Assembly: GCF_017468685.1 (NCBI RefSeq)
Contig: NZ_JAFUHT010000004.1
Span: 1-43,557, forward strand
Direction: 5' to 3'
Length of the DNA: 43,557 nucleotides
DNA from: Methanobrevibacter sp.
Lineage (GTDB): Archaea > Methanobacteriota > Methanobacteria > Methanobacteriales > Methanobacteriaceae
The notes beneath the pieces were generated by a model, which worked only from the letters and a program-made list of their open reading frames with translations, did no database searches and was not told the origin of the DNA. Made by a program: the position numbers and the translations under genes. Below are positions 7,382-14,946 of this stretch, one piece after another (positions within the stretch are counted from its first letter, which is position 1; the number at the start of each line of letters is the position of its first letter).

Positions 7382-8121
7382 TATTGAATCTCCTTTTTAT
7401 TTAAAACTAAATTGATTTCATTTATCTTTTTATCGATAACATTTAACAAATAATCACCAATATATAATTCTACATTAGAATTAATTGTTTTTGCATTGAT
7501 ATACCTTGATTTAATTTTATTATTTATTATATTCATATCTTTCGCAAGATGATACTGAAAATTTTGTCTAATTTCTTTTTCAACCCTGCCTTTAAATTCA
7601 ACAACCCAAAAAACATCAATGGAAGTGATAATTTCGTAATCTTCAAATTCATTACATAAAATATCAAAATTATCCGAAGACGGAAACGAATAATAATTCT
7701 TCGGATGATTATGTAACGAAGCAATTTTTCTATTTTTGAAGTGAATTTTATCATATTCTCCACCCGTTTTATCCTCGTCCCCTTTCCAAGAATATATTAC
7801 ATCACCGTTTGTGTAATCAAAATACAGCATCCATTCAATATCCTGATTAACAGTTTTTCTGTGAAATTCATCAACCAATTTACAAGCCTCCGGACAAAAA
7901 TCCTCAGGCAAATCTTGTGGATTAATAGATTTGACAGATTTATCAACTTTTAACAGCTTATATTCCAACCACCCCATATCTGGAAAATCAATATCTCCAA
8001 AAGATAATACCAATCCTCCACGATTATCACTTAAAAACTTTCTAAATTCATTCACAGAAAAAGTAGCTGCTAAAAATGCAATTATCCATAATCCGATTAA
8101 TTCAAAATTTTTAATTTTCAT
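7381..8121 (-). CDS. Membrane-anchored protein with a JAMM/Mov34-like HxHP motif
   Basis: Of its 246 residues the first 22 form a membrane helix (ELIGLWIIAFLAATF). A soluble domain follows, with EWMLYFDYTNGDVIY (Glu96) and then ASLHNHPKNYYSFPSSDNFD (His137, His139, Asp150). Glu, then HxHP, then an Asp about eleven residues later is the order of zinc ligands in JAMM/JAB metalloproteases and in the HNHP proteins of phage morphogenesis regions. The usual S-x-x-D is not exact: Pro occupies the Ser position. A zinc-dependent isopeptidase or peptidase is thus possible but unproven. The domain may face either side of the membrane. The gene is translationally coupled to a 57-residue protein and stands alone between rpl15e and the ExbB-like operon. 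Confidence 0.5.
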   Translation of the reverse strand: MKIKNFELIGLWIIAFLAATFSVNEFRKFLSDNRGGLVLSFGDIDFPDMGWLEYKLLKVDKSVKSINPQDLPEDFCPEACKLVDEFHRKTVNQDIEWMLYFDYTNGDVIYSWKGDEDKTGGEYDKIHFKNRKIASLHNHPKNYYSFPSSDNFDILCNEFEDYEIITSIDVFWVVEFKGRVEKEIRQNFQYHLAKDMNIINNKIKSRYINAKTINSNVELYIGDYLLNVIDKKINEINLVLNKKEIQ

Positions 8122-8222
8122 GAGTTTATTTTAGCATTTAAGATATTTAAAATACTCAGTTTTAAATAAAAACAATTTTACAAGCTCAAATCAATATTAT
8201 AAAGTGAATAAATATTTAAAAG

Positions 8223-8240
8223 AAAAAAATAGTAAAAAAA
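8223..8240 (-). terminator. Double T-tract after the ExbB/ExbD-like operon
   Basis: Two runs of seven Ts on the minus strand (8240-8234 and 8229-8223) lie about 30-45 bases after the last gene of the operon. This is a typical archaeal T-rich termination signal; only a weak hairpin (TTAAC...GTTAA) precedes it. Confidence 0.5.
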
Positions 8241-8267
8241 GCGAAGTTAAAAAACTCCTAAAACAAG

Positions 8268-8570
8268 TTAACCCGATACCATCACCAGCTCACCAGTAGC
8301 GGGATCTTCATATACCTTTCCGACTTCACTGTATCCGCTGTCTTCAAGTCCACCAGCATCAGTGTAATTCTGCGTGAATGTATCAGCAGTTGAAACGTCC
8401 TGCGTTGACTGTGACTGTGTAATCATATCCGGATTAGCGGACAATGCCATAATTGCAAAAATCAAAAACCCCAAAGCCAAAACAAGCATTGCATCGGACA
8501 GGTTATTTAATCCACCCATAGGATCATCATCAACTGATTCAGAAATCCTTCTTCTTTTCCTAAGCATCAA
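8268..8570 (-). CDS. ExbD-like DUF2149-type membrane protein
   Basis: The protein has 100 residues: a basic start (LRKRRR), one membrane helix (about 27-45) and a polar outer tail. The segment NNLSDAMLVLALGFLIF places an Asp (Asp26) at the beginning of the helix, just as in ExbD/TolR/MotB (pattern DxMLVLL), where that Asp carries protons. This supports a proton-channel partner of the ExbB-like protein encoded one base upstream. The tail is much shorter than that of true ExbD and ends in a small beta-like segment (VGKVYEDPATGELVMVSG). I place it in DUF2149 by resemblance. What the motor energises in an archaeon is unknown. Confidence 0.7.
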   Translation of the reverse strand: MMLRKRRRISESVDDDPMGGLNNLSDAMLVLALGFLIFAIMALSANPDMITQSQSTQDVSTADTFTQNYTDAGGLEDSGYSEVGKVYEDPATGELVMVSG

Positions 8571-8571
8571 A

Positions 8572-9213
8572 TCACCATTTGTTCATTGTTTCAAGTTCCG
8601 CTTCAGCAACGGTTTCAACATCAATAAGTTCTGATTCGTACCATTGCTTTTTGTATTTTGATATTAAAAATGCAATAGCTCCCACGGTCAAACCTGTGAC
8701 AGTTGTGTCAAATGCAATTGTCAGAGATTGGGCAAGAGTTGCAATGTCTCCTGTTCCAAGCGCTGCTAGTCCGGGACCTAACGGTATTAAAGTACCTAAA
8801 AGTCCCAATATTGGTCCAACACGAACTAATATATCAGTTTTATTAGTTTTTTTGATTAATCTTGTCTCATGAGCAGAAATCAATTCACTGGCCAATGCTT
8901 TTCTTGCTTCCGGCCCTATATCATGATTGTCTGCAATTCTTGTCAAAATTTCCTTTTGATAATCAAACAAGTCACTTTTTGAAATTTCATCTTTCATTTG
9001 AGCCACATTGGCTGAAAATGAAACTCTCCTGACTAAATCCTCCAAATTTCTTGAACTAATGGCTTTTCTTGAAATAAACTCATTAATCAATCCTCCGAAT
9101 GCCAATATGACAATAACTATCGAGACTACCAGCAAAACAACAACCGGTGTTAAAAGACTTTCAGACAGGATATGAATCAATGAAGTTAATGTTTCAGTTC
9201 CCTGAATAATCAT
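8572..9213 (-). CDS. MotA/TolQ/ExbB-family proton channel protein
   Basis: The 213-residue protein has one N-terminal membrane helix (about 18-45), a cytoplasmic helical part, and two C-terminal helices. The first of these contains the family signature VGPILGLLGTLIPLGPGLAAL and the second TTVTGLTVGAIAFLISKYKK. In the family these helices form the pentameric stator through which protons flow around the ExbD dimer. The start codon directly abuts the upstream stop (TAAATG), and the ExbD-like gene begins one base after its end, so three genes form one operon. Archaea without outer membranes have no TonB system, so the output of this motor is an open question. Confidence 0.9.
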   Translation of the reverse strand: MIIQGTETLTSLIHILSESLLTPVVVLLVVSIVIVILAFGGLINEFISRKAISSRNLEDLVRRVSFSANVAQMKDEISKSDLFDYQKEILTRIADNHDIGPEARKALASELISAHETRLIKKTNKTDILVRVGPILGLLGTLIPLGPGLAALGTGDIATLAQSLTIAFDTTVTGLTVGAIAFLISKYKKQWYESELIDVETVAEAELETMNKW

Positions 9214-9849
9214 TTATTTCCCCCTTGTATCATTTATAAGCACACCTACAACTAAAACAACAATAACTCCTATTATAACATAAATTAACTGATAAGTTGG
9301 AGTTAATATTAAAAATGAACTAAACATTGTATAGTTAAGATTTAATGTAGAATTATATGTCAATGCAAAAAGAAAAATCAATATTGACTCTAAAGTCATG
9401 TACTCACCAATTAAAACTGGATACTTCCTTTTTGCATGATGCAATAATCTTGTAAGCTGAAAAACGACAAATAGAATAATAAAAAATAATAAAGAATATG
9501 AAAGGGAATTAAAAACATTAAGATTAGCCTGTGAGGACAATAATATAACTGAGATTATGAAAATAACTAAAATTGAATAATTTAAAACTTTAATATTATT
9601 GTTTTTAGTACAATACACCATCATAGCAAATGTCAAGATAGATATTATTAAAAATATGTACCCAAAATAGTCCAACAATTCTAAATTTATGTTATTTGAG
9701 GCATTTATTAAAATAAATGTTATAATGGTAAATATTGCTGAAATTGCAATTAATTTCAGATTATTAATTTTATTATTGCCAAAAAGCAATGCTATATTGG
9801 CAGCGAATAAAACCAACAATACTAATAGATATCCTCCCATTAAATCCAT
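9214..9849 (-). CDS. Multi-pass membrane protein of the ExbB/ExbD-like operon (DUF2162-like, tentative)
   Basis: The 211-residue protein consists almost entirely of six to seven hydrophobic helices with very short loops. One basic cytoplasmic stretch, TRLLHHAKRKYPVLIGEY, lies near the centre. No catalytic motif is seen. It is the first gene of the operon with the ExbB-like and ExbD-like genes and directly abuts the former. In methanogens a membrane protein often accompanies the MotA/ExbB-DUF2149 pair, and I tentatively equate this one with it (DUF2162). Function as a transport or force-receiving component is inference. Confidence 0.55.
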   Translation of the reverse strand: MDLMGGYLLVLLVLFAANIALLFGNNKINNLKLIAISAIFTIITFILINASNNINLELLDYFGYIFLIISILTFAMMVYCTKNNNIKVLNYSILVIFIISVILLSSQANLNVFNSLSYSLLFFIILFVVFQLTRLLHHAKRKYPVLIGEYMTLESILIFLFALTYNSTLNLNYTMFSSFLILTPTYQLIYVIIGVIVVLVVGVLINDTRGK

Positions 9850-10067
9850 TTTTTAACCTTTCATATATTCTTTATACAATTAAATATTAATCAACATGAA
9901 TATATAAACATATCGAAATGAATTATTAAAAAATAAATCAAACAAACGAAAATAGACAATTAAATAAAATAATGATTTAAAAACTGTTTTAGATTAATTA
10001 AGCAATAAATTTTGATAAAAATAGAAAATAAAATAAAATGAAAGTAATTAATAAAAGCCATTATAAA
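9850..10067. other. AT-rich spacer between the ABC/FmdE operon and the ExbB-like operon
   Basis: No gene is seen. On the minus strand it holds the end of the FmdE transcript (several short T-runs between 10020 and 10060) and presumably the promoter of the ExbB-like operon, with TATA-like elements such as TATATAAACATAT at 9900-9912. Confidence 0.4.
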
Positions 10068-10637
10068 TTACTCTTCAATTATCTCATAATATGACCCTTC
10101 AGCACAGGAGATGCAAACAGGTTTTCCACCAATGAGTTTATGCCTGCCATCAGATACCTTTTCACCACATACAGAACAGAATGTAGTAGTATAAGGTTTA
10201 CCAGGCATGTCTCCAGGACCCAATTCAATTTTAACCTTGTCAACCTTGAACAGTTCTTCAGGTGGAGTTCTTCTGAACCTTGCAATCATTTCCTCCTTGG
10301 TTTCCTCATCCTTGAACTTCTTATTGGCATCAGCATCAGTTATTCTGAGTGCCTCACCGGTTTCCTGGTTAAGAAATGTAGCAGCAAACTTGCCGTAATA
10401 CATTTGCTTTAATGATCTTTTACCCATAGAGCATCCTGTTACAGACTGTACTGCATCAGACATGCAGCGGTCAATTTCCAGAAATACAATGAGATTTTTA
10501 TTTCTCTGATTCAAAGGCATTTCAAGCAGTTCCATACCATACATTGCAAGTTTGGTTCCGATTGCAATTCCACCGCAGACGTGTCCGTGAAACTCTGCAG
10601 CCTTTGCCAATTGTTCATCATAATCTTTTTCATTCAT
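10068..10637 (-). CDS. FmdE-family protein with C-terminal zinc finger
   Basis: The 189-residue protein has the FmdE fold signature EFHGHVCGGIAIGTKLA (His17, His19, Cys21) at its start, and further Cys residues at 58 and 69. A treble-clef or zinc-ribbon end follows with Cys154/Cys157 and Cys175/Cys178 (CSVCG...CISC). FmdE was named as a subunit E of formylmethanofuran dehydrogenase (Mo/W), but many FmdE proteins occur outside that complex and next to metal transporters. Here it follows a FecBCD-type importer, with 9 bases between its start and the ATPase stop, so a role in handling the imported metal or metal chelate is likely. The exact metal is not readable. Confidence 0.85.
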   Translation of the reverse strand: MNEKDYDEQLAKAAEFHGHVCGGIAIGTKLAMYGMELLEMPLNQRNKNLIVFLEIDRCMSDAVQSVTGCSMGKRSLKQMYYGKFAATFLNQETGEALRITDADANKKFKDEETKEEMIARFRRTPPEELFKVDKVKIELGPGDMPGKPYTTTFCSVCGEKVSDGRHKLIGGKPVCISCAEGSYYEIIEE

Positions 10638-10646
10638 ACTATCACC

Positions 10647-11450
10647 TTATAATTCTAATTTTAAATTTGTTTTCATTGGTACACAAACTTTTCGCTTGCC
10701 ATCCAATTCTATAAGCTTTACATCTATTGAATATGCTTTTTTCAGGTTTTCTTCAGTCACCACATCATCTGGAGCTCCGAAATCAATGAATTTCTTGTTT
10801 TTCATGATAGCCACTTTTGTCGAACTTAAAAATGCATGGTCTGGAAAATGAGATGACATTATGATTGACAAACCTGTTTTTGCGAGATTGTCAATAATTT
10901 CCAGTAGTTTTATCTGATTTCCAAAGTCCAAGTGTGAAGTTGGCTCATCAAGAATCAGGATATCCGGTTTTTGACATAATACTCTTGCTAAAAATACAAG
11001 CTGGCGTTCTCCTCCACTTAAATTGGTATAATCCTTATCCTTCAGATATTCAATGTCTAATGTTTTCAGAGCTTCCAGTGCGATTTTTATGTCTTCATCT
11101 CTCGGAGAATCAGTCAGGTTAAGATAAGGAGACCTTCCCATCAGTACAACATCAAACACCTTAAATGGAAAAGAGGGCACATGTGATTGGGGAATATAAC
11201 CGATATGTTTTGATATTTCCTTAAATGATAACTTCTTAATGTTTTTGCCGTTGATTAGTATTTCACCAGAACTAATTTCATGAAATCCGTTGAGACATTT
11301 AATCAGAGTGGTTTTTCCAGTACCGTTTGGCCCCAGAATACATAAGACATCTCCTTTTCCAATTGAAAAACTGATATCTGAAAATATTTCCTCATCATCA
11401 TATGAAAATGAAATGTTTTTTGCTTCAAATAATTTTGAGTCTATGACCAT
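10647..11450 (-). CDS. ABC transporter ATPase, FecE/BtuD type
   Basis: The 267-residue protein has all ATPase motifs: Walker A GPNGTGKTT (residues 40-48), Q-loop IGYIPQ, signature LSGGERQ (144-150), Walker B ILILDEP (164-170) and the H-loop SSHFPDHA. The family drives uptake of iron chelates, haem, cobalamin or similar. The start overlaps the permease end by 10 bases, indicating coupled translation. Order binding protein-permease-ATPase-FmdE on one strand makes this a complete importer operon. The sequence does not define the substrate. Confidence 0.93.
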   Translation of the reverse strand: MVIDSKLFEAKNISFSYDDEEIFSDISFSIGKGDVLCILGPNGTGKTTLIKCLNGFHEISSGEILINGKNIKKLSFKEISKHIGYIPQSHVPSFPFKVFDVVLMGRSPYLNLTDSPRDEDIKIALEALKTLDIEYLKDKDYTNLSGGERQLVFLARVLCQKPDILILDEPTSHLDFGNQIKLLEIIDNLAKTGLSIIMSSHFPDHAFLSSTKVAIMKNKKFIDFGAPDDVVTEENLKKAYSIDVKLIELDGKRKVCVPMKTNLKLEL

Positions 11451-12454
11451 TCTGAATAACCCCTTTTAAGTAAGTATAAAAATATCGGAACACCAATAAT
11501 AGCTGTGAGGATACCGATTGGAATTTCAATTGCAATCACAGCACGTGATATATTGTCAATCAGCAATAGAAAACTTGCACCCAAGCTCAGTGAAGCCGGA
11601 AGCAACACCCTGTTGTCCGGTCCCACTATCATACGGGACATGTGAGGTATAATCAGTCCGACCCATCCGACAATACCGCTTATGGATACTGCAGCTGAAG
11701 TGAGTAATGTACAGCCTGCAATAATCAAAAGCCTTATTTTTGACGGATCCAAACCTAAAGACTGTGCCTCCTCATCACCCATTGCAAGCAGGTTCATTTG
11801 CCATCTCAAAATCAATAATATTGCAAGTCCTATGATGACAGGTATTGCAATCATAAAGAGTTTATCCGCATTGATTGATGCCAAGCTACCCATCAGCCAG
11901 TATACGATTTCAGGCAGTTTATCGTCGGGATCTGCAATAAACTTAATTGCTGAAATCAGTGAATTGAAGAATGCTGAAATTGCAACTCCTGAAAGTACCA
12001 GTACAAGTATTCCACCAGCCTTATATGATTTTGATATCAGATAAGTTGTTGCAACTGATATCAAACCGAATACAAATGCAAAAATCTGTGTTATAATATT
12101 GGCTCCGCTTAAAAGGATTCCAAGTGCCGCTCCAAAGCCCGCACCATTTGAAACACCCAAAAGGTCAGATGATACCAATGGGTTTTTGAATATTGATTGG
12201 AATGCCGCACCAGAGATTGCAAGTGATGCACCGACAACTATTGCTCCGATTATTCTTGGAAGCCTTATTTCAAAGACTATTGTTGTTATTGTTGAGTTGA
12301 CCTCCAGTTGCGGAAATATTGGAGATAAAATCGTATTTATCACATCAACAGGACTGATTGGATATCTGCCTATCAGAAATGAAGCGAAGAATAAAAATAT
12401 TGGAAAAAAGATTAAAAGCACAATACTTATAATCTCTTTTGATTCCTTATCCAT
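11441..12454 (-). CDS. ABC transporter permease, FecCD/BtuC type
   Basis: The 337-residue membrane protein has about ten helices. Typical FecCD segments are LPRIIGAIVVGASLAISGAAFQ, which is near the family's first conserved block, then NPLVSSDLLGVSNGAGFGAA and GWVGLIIPHMSRMIVGPDNR, the cytoplasmic coupling region that contacts the ATPase. It presumably works as a homodimer, as no second permease gene is present. It begins one base after the binding-protein stop and overlaps the ATPase gene. Confidence 0.93.
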   Translation of the reverse strand: MDKESKEIISIVLLIFFPIFLFFASFLIGRYPISPVDVINTILSPIFPQLEVNSTITTIVFEIRLPRIIGAIVVGASLAISGAAFQSIFKNPLVSSDLLGVSNGAGFGAALGILLSGANIITQIFAFVFGLISVATTYLISKSYKAGGILVLVLSGVAISAFFNSLISAIKFIADPDDKLPEIVYWLMGSLASINADKLFMIAIPVIIGLAILLILRWQMNLLAMGDEEAQSLGLDPSKIRLLIIAGCTLLTSAAVSISGIVGWVGLIIPHMSRMIVGPDNRVLLPASLSLGASFLLLIDNISRAVIAIEIPIGILTAIIGVPIFLYLLKRGYSEWS

Positions 12455-12455
12455 T

Positions 12456-13562
12456 TTATAAATTCTCCTCTTTAAGTCCAGAGCCTAATAGAATATCCTT
12501 TGCCTGGTCGTCACTTAAATCAAAGTGGTAGAAATTACTGTAGAATTCCTTGGTTGCGCCAACCATGTCAATGTCCTTATAGTCATTAGGATAGATTACC
12601 TTTGCAGTCCATGGAACACCAATAATCATGTTTGCCCCTACAGGCCTGTCAAACCATTTGAATGGAGATTGCGGTGAGAGATATACTTCATGGTTTTTAA
12701 CTGCATCAAGTTTGCCCCAGTTTGAATCTGAATAAACGCTTGCATAGAATTCCGGATCTCCAGTGATAATTATATCTGGATTCCAGCTGATTACCTGTTC
12801 CATTGACACTTGAACTCCACTGGTAGTGTTTCCCTGAGCAACTGAATCAGCCACATTTACACCACCAACCAAATCAATCAGCTGACCGTGTGTTGAGTGT
12901 GAAGGGTTTGTCTGAAGTCCGTCATCACCCTGAGCATAATAGACTGTCTTTTTGTCACTGTCGGATAATTTGGATGATTTTTCATGTACAATGTCCAAGT
13001 ATTTGTCGTTGAAGTCATTGAGTTCCTGTGCCTTGTCTTCGGCTCCGACAACCTCACCCATGAATGTTATTGACTCGCCAATCTTTTCCACATTGGTGGT
13101 ATCCTTAACAGCAACGACAGGTATTGTACCGAACTTTTCCTGGCGTTCCTGAACGGTTGATGTATCACCGTCGCCGCCTTCATCAATGGATTCAATTACA
13201 ATGTCCGGTTCTGAAGCGATGAATTCCTCATAGCTTCCGTCCTGTGTACCGTACCATCCGCCGACTACTGGAAGGTTCTGGTATTGTCCTGGAACGTATT
13301 CCATCTCATCATCTGTCCATTGGAAGTTGACAGCCTTTAGTTTGTCCGGTGCAATCATGTACAATACTGTTGTCATTGGAGGACTTGTAGCAACGACATT
13401 GCTTACTGATGCAGGTATTTCCACTTGCCTGTCAATCATATCAGTAATGTTTTTGGATCCAACAGTTTCTACAGTTGAAGGTGTTAAAAACAAGTGTGTA
13501 GCCAGTCCCGCTACGACTAAAACAACTAACAATAAGATTATTACTTTGATTTTCTTTTCCAT
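12456..13562 (-). CDS. Substrate-binding protein of the FecB/BtuF type, membrane-anchored
   Basis: The 368-residue protein starts with a hydrophobic helix (about residues 6-27). It lacks a lipobox Cys, so it is probably tethered by that helix, as is common in methanogens. The core is a class III binding protein: ITDMIDRQVEIPASVSNVVA, then EEFIASEPDIVIESI, and SWNPDIIITGDPEFYAS in the second lobe. These occur in carriers of iron-siderophores, haem, cobalamin and related chelates. It is the first gene of the operon, with a strong purine-rich site (AGGGG) before the ATG. A TATA-like element and a palindrome lie just upstream. Confidence 0.9.
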   Translation of the reverse strand: MEKKIKVIILLLVVLVVAGLATHLFLTPSTVETVGSKNITDMIDRQVEIPASVSNVVATSPPMTTVLYMIAPDKLKAVNFQWTDDEMEYVPGQYQNLPVVGGWYGTQDGSYEEFIASEPDIVIESIDEGGDGDTSTVQERQEKFGTIPVVAVKDTTNVEKIGESITFMGEVVGAEDKAQELNDFNDKYLDIVHEKSSKLSDSDKKTVYYAQGDDGLQTNPSHSTHGQLIDLVGGVNVADSVAQGNTTSGVQVSMEQVISWNPDIIITGDPEFYASVYSDSNWGKLDAVKNHEVYLSPQSPFKWFDRPVGANMIIGVPWTAKVIYPNDYKDIDMVGATKEFYSNFYHFDLSDDQAKDILLGSGLKEENL

Positions 13563-13582
13563 TATTAAAACCCCTAAATATA

Positions 13583-13604
13583 TTATCGATAAGAATATAT
13601 ATTC
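13583..13604 (-). promoter_or_regulatory. Promoter of the FecBCD/FmdE operon with palindrome TTATCGATAA
   Basis: The TATA-like element GAATATATATTC is at 13593-13604, about 31 bases before the binding-protein ATG. Directly downstream of it, near the expected transcription start, is the perfect palindrome TTATCGATAA (13583-13592). A repressor bound there would block initiation, as expected for a metal-uptake operon. The same 10-mer lies beside the TATA-like element of the adhesin gene starting at 29930. It also occurs once inside a coding region (about 7431), so chance cannot be excluded. Confidence 0.45.
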
Positions 13605-13789
13605 ACGAAGTTATTTAATAAGTTTTCTAAAATAGTAAAAATTACTATAAAATCAAATAATTAAATAATAAATTTTTAAATAAGAACTAAAAATAGGCAA
13701 ATATATTTTAGACATATTATAAATAATCTTTTTTAAAAAAAACAAAATATTTACGTTATATATTATTTTTCAATTTATACAAATTGTTT

Positions 13790-14200
13790 TTAATCTTTCA
13801 TGAAAATTTTAAATTCAACAATACGATAATCATCTTCCCCAATATATACTGCAGGTTCAATAGCCAACTTTTCAATTACACCATACAACTCTTTTCCCGC
13901 ATCCATCAGATTAGCTAAAACATTATTATGTTTTCTTGGAACATAACCTATCTTATCACCATTGAATTTGACCAAAATTGCCTTTTCATCATAGTAATTT
14001 TGTTTTTCACGGAATAACTGCAGATATTCTCCTTTTTCCAATTTAGGAAAAATATCATCAATATTATCTATAAACATTAATCCAGCTACATCAACTGTGA
14101 TAAGATAAATATCCCTGTGAAATGATTCGATTTCACGTTTATTATGTAAAAATTCTACGAATGTGGAAATTTCAGAATTTGTCTTTTGAATATTAGCCAT
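13790..14200 (-). CDS. Stand-alone HIRAN-domain protein
   Basis: The protein has 136 residues. From about residue 28 to the end it matches the HIRAN domain: YLITVDVAGLMF, then LREKxNxYDxxAI-like FREKQNYYDEKAILVKFNG, then DKIGYVPRKHNNVLANLMDAG. In SNF2-type helicases (HLTF/Rad5) HIRAN binds 3' DNA ends at stalled forks. Stand-alone prokaryotic versions are known but poorly understood. Its ATG directly abuts the stop of the J-domain gene (TAAATG). No helicase or nuclease domain is fused. A role in DNA-damage or stress response is inference from the domain. Confidence 0.78.
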   Translation of the reverse strand: MANIQKTNSEISTFVEFLHNKREIESFHRDIYLITVDVAGLMFIDNIDDIFPKLEKGEYLQLFREKQNYYDEKAILVKFNGDKIGYVPRKHNNVLANLMDAGKELYGVIEKLAIEPAVYIGEDDYRIVEFKIFMKD

Positions 14201-14941
14201 TTAAATCATTGCAAAAATCTTTTCTTTGTATTTTTGAATTTCATCATCAAATTGCCTGTTCAACTGTTTAAGTTCATTTTTATATGATTCTATTTTAATA
14301 AAATCTTTTAGCAAATCTTTTTTATTGTAAGGATAATTTATTTTTATTTCTTGAATTTTATCCTCATTATATTTAATTAATTCATTTAACCGGTCAAAAT
14401 CAGAGACATCATCAAACTGATTATTAGGTATTAAAAGATATAATGACTCCAATGTTTTTAAGTCTCCATTTTTAAACGCTTCATTAATCTGAGTAAACAA
14501 GTTTAATTGATTTTCATTCATTTCATTGTTTAAATCAGGATGCAGGGCAAACACACATTTTTTATATATGGATTTGAGCATTTTTACATCATCTTTTGAA
14601 AGACAAGAGTAATGGGAATTCAATACTTTTTCCAGCTCCTTCATCTGCTTTGCAATATTTTTTTCATAGCTGGAAAATTCCTTTTCAATCTGTTGGTTAA
14701 TTTGGGAAATGTCAATTTTTTCTTCATTATTGATTTTAATTTGAATCAATTGAACTTTTCTTTTAAGTTTTGATAGCTCAACATCCTTTTTGTATAGTTC
14801 ATACTCCAATAATCCGAATTGCCTAACATATTTATGTTCCAAGTTTGGGCAAATTCTAAGTTTAAGTTCATTATATTCAAAAATCAGTTCAGATAATCTC
14901 TTTTTTAGACTTTCATACTCTGGATGGACAATTATTGACAT
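14201..14941 (-). CDS. Coiled-coil protein with an internal J-domain (HPD motif)
   Basis: The 246-residue protein is highly charged and helical. Residues 1-115 look like a long coiled coil. Residues 116-165 resemble a J-domain: KSIYKKCVFALHPDLNNEM with His134-Pro135-Asp136, then FTQINEAFKNGD, which fits helix III. A second helical part closes the protein. J-domains stimulate DnaK/Hsp70. There is no glycine-rich or zinc-finger region, so it is not DnaJ itself but a specialised J-protein. It begins 5 bases after the glycosyltransferase stop and directly abuts the HIRAN gene, forming one operon. Confidence 0.65.
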   Translation of the reverse strand: MSIIVHPEYESLKKRLSELIFEYNELKLRICPNLEHKYVRQFGLLEYELYKKDVELSKLKRKVQLIQIKINNEEKIDISQINQQIEKEFSSYEKNIAKQMKELEKVLNSHYSCLSKDDVKMLKSIYKKCVFALHPDLNNEMNENQLNLFTQINEAFKNGDLKTLESLYLLIPNNQFDDVSDFDRLNELIKYNEDKIQEIKINYPYNKKDLLKDFIKIESYKNELKQLNRQFDDEIQKYKEKIFAMI

Positions 14942-14946
14942 AGTAT

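Noticed and set aside
10079-10412. Open frames on both strands overlapping the FmdE gene
   Set aside because: They are shadow frames of a well-supported gene and show no protein family features.
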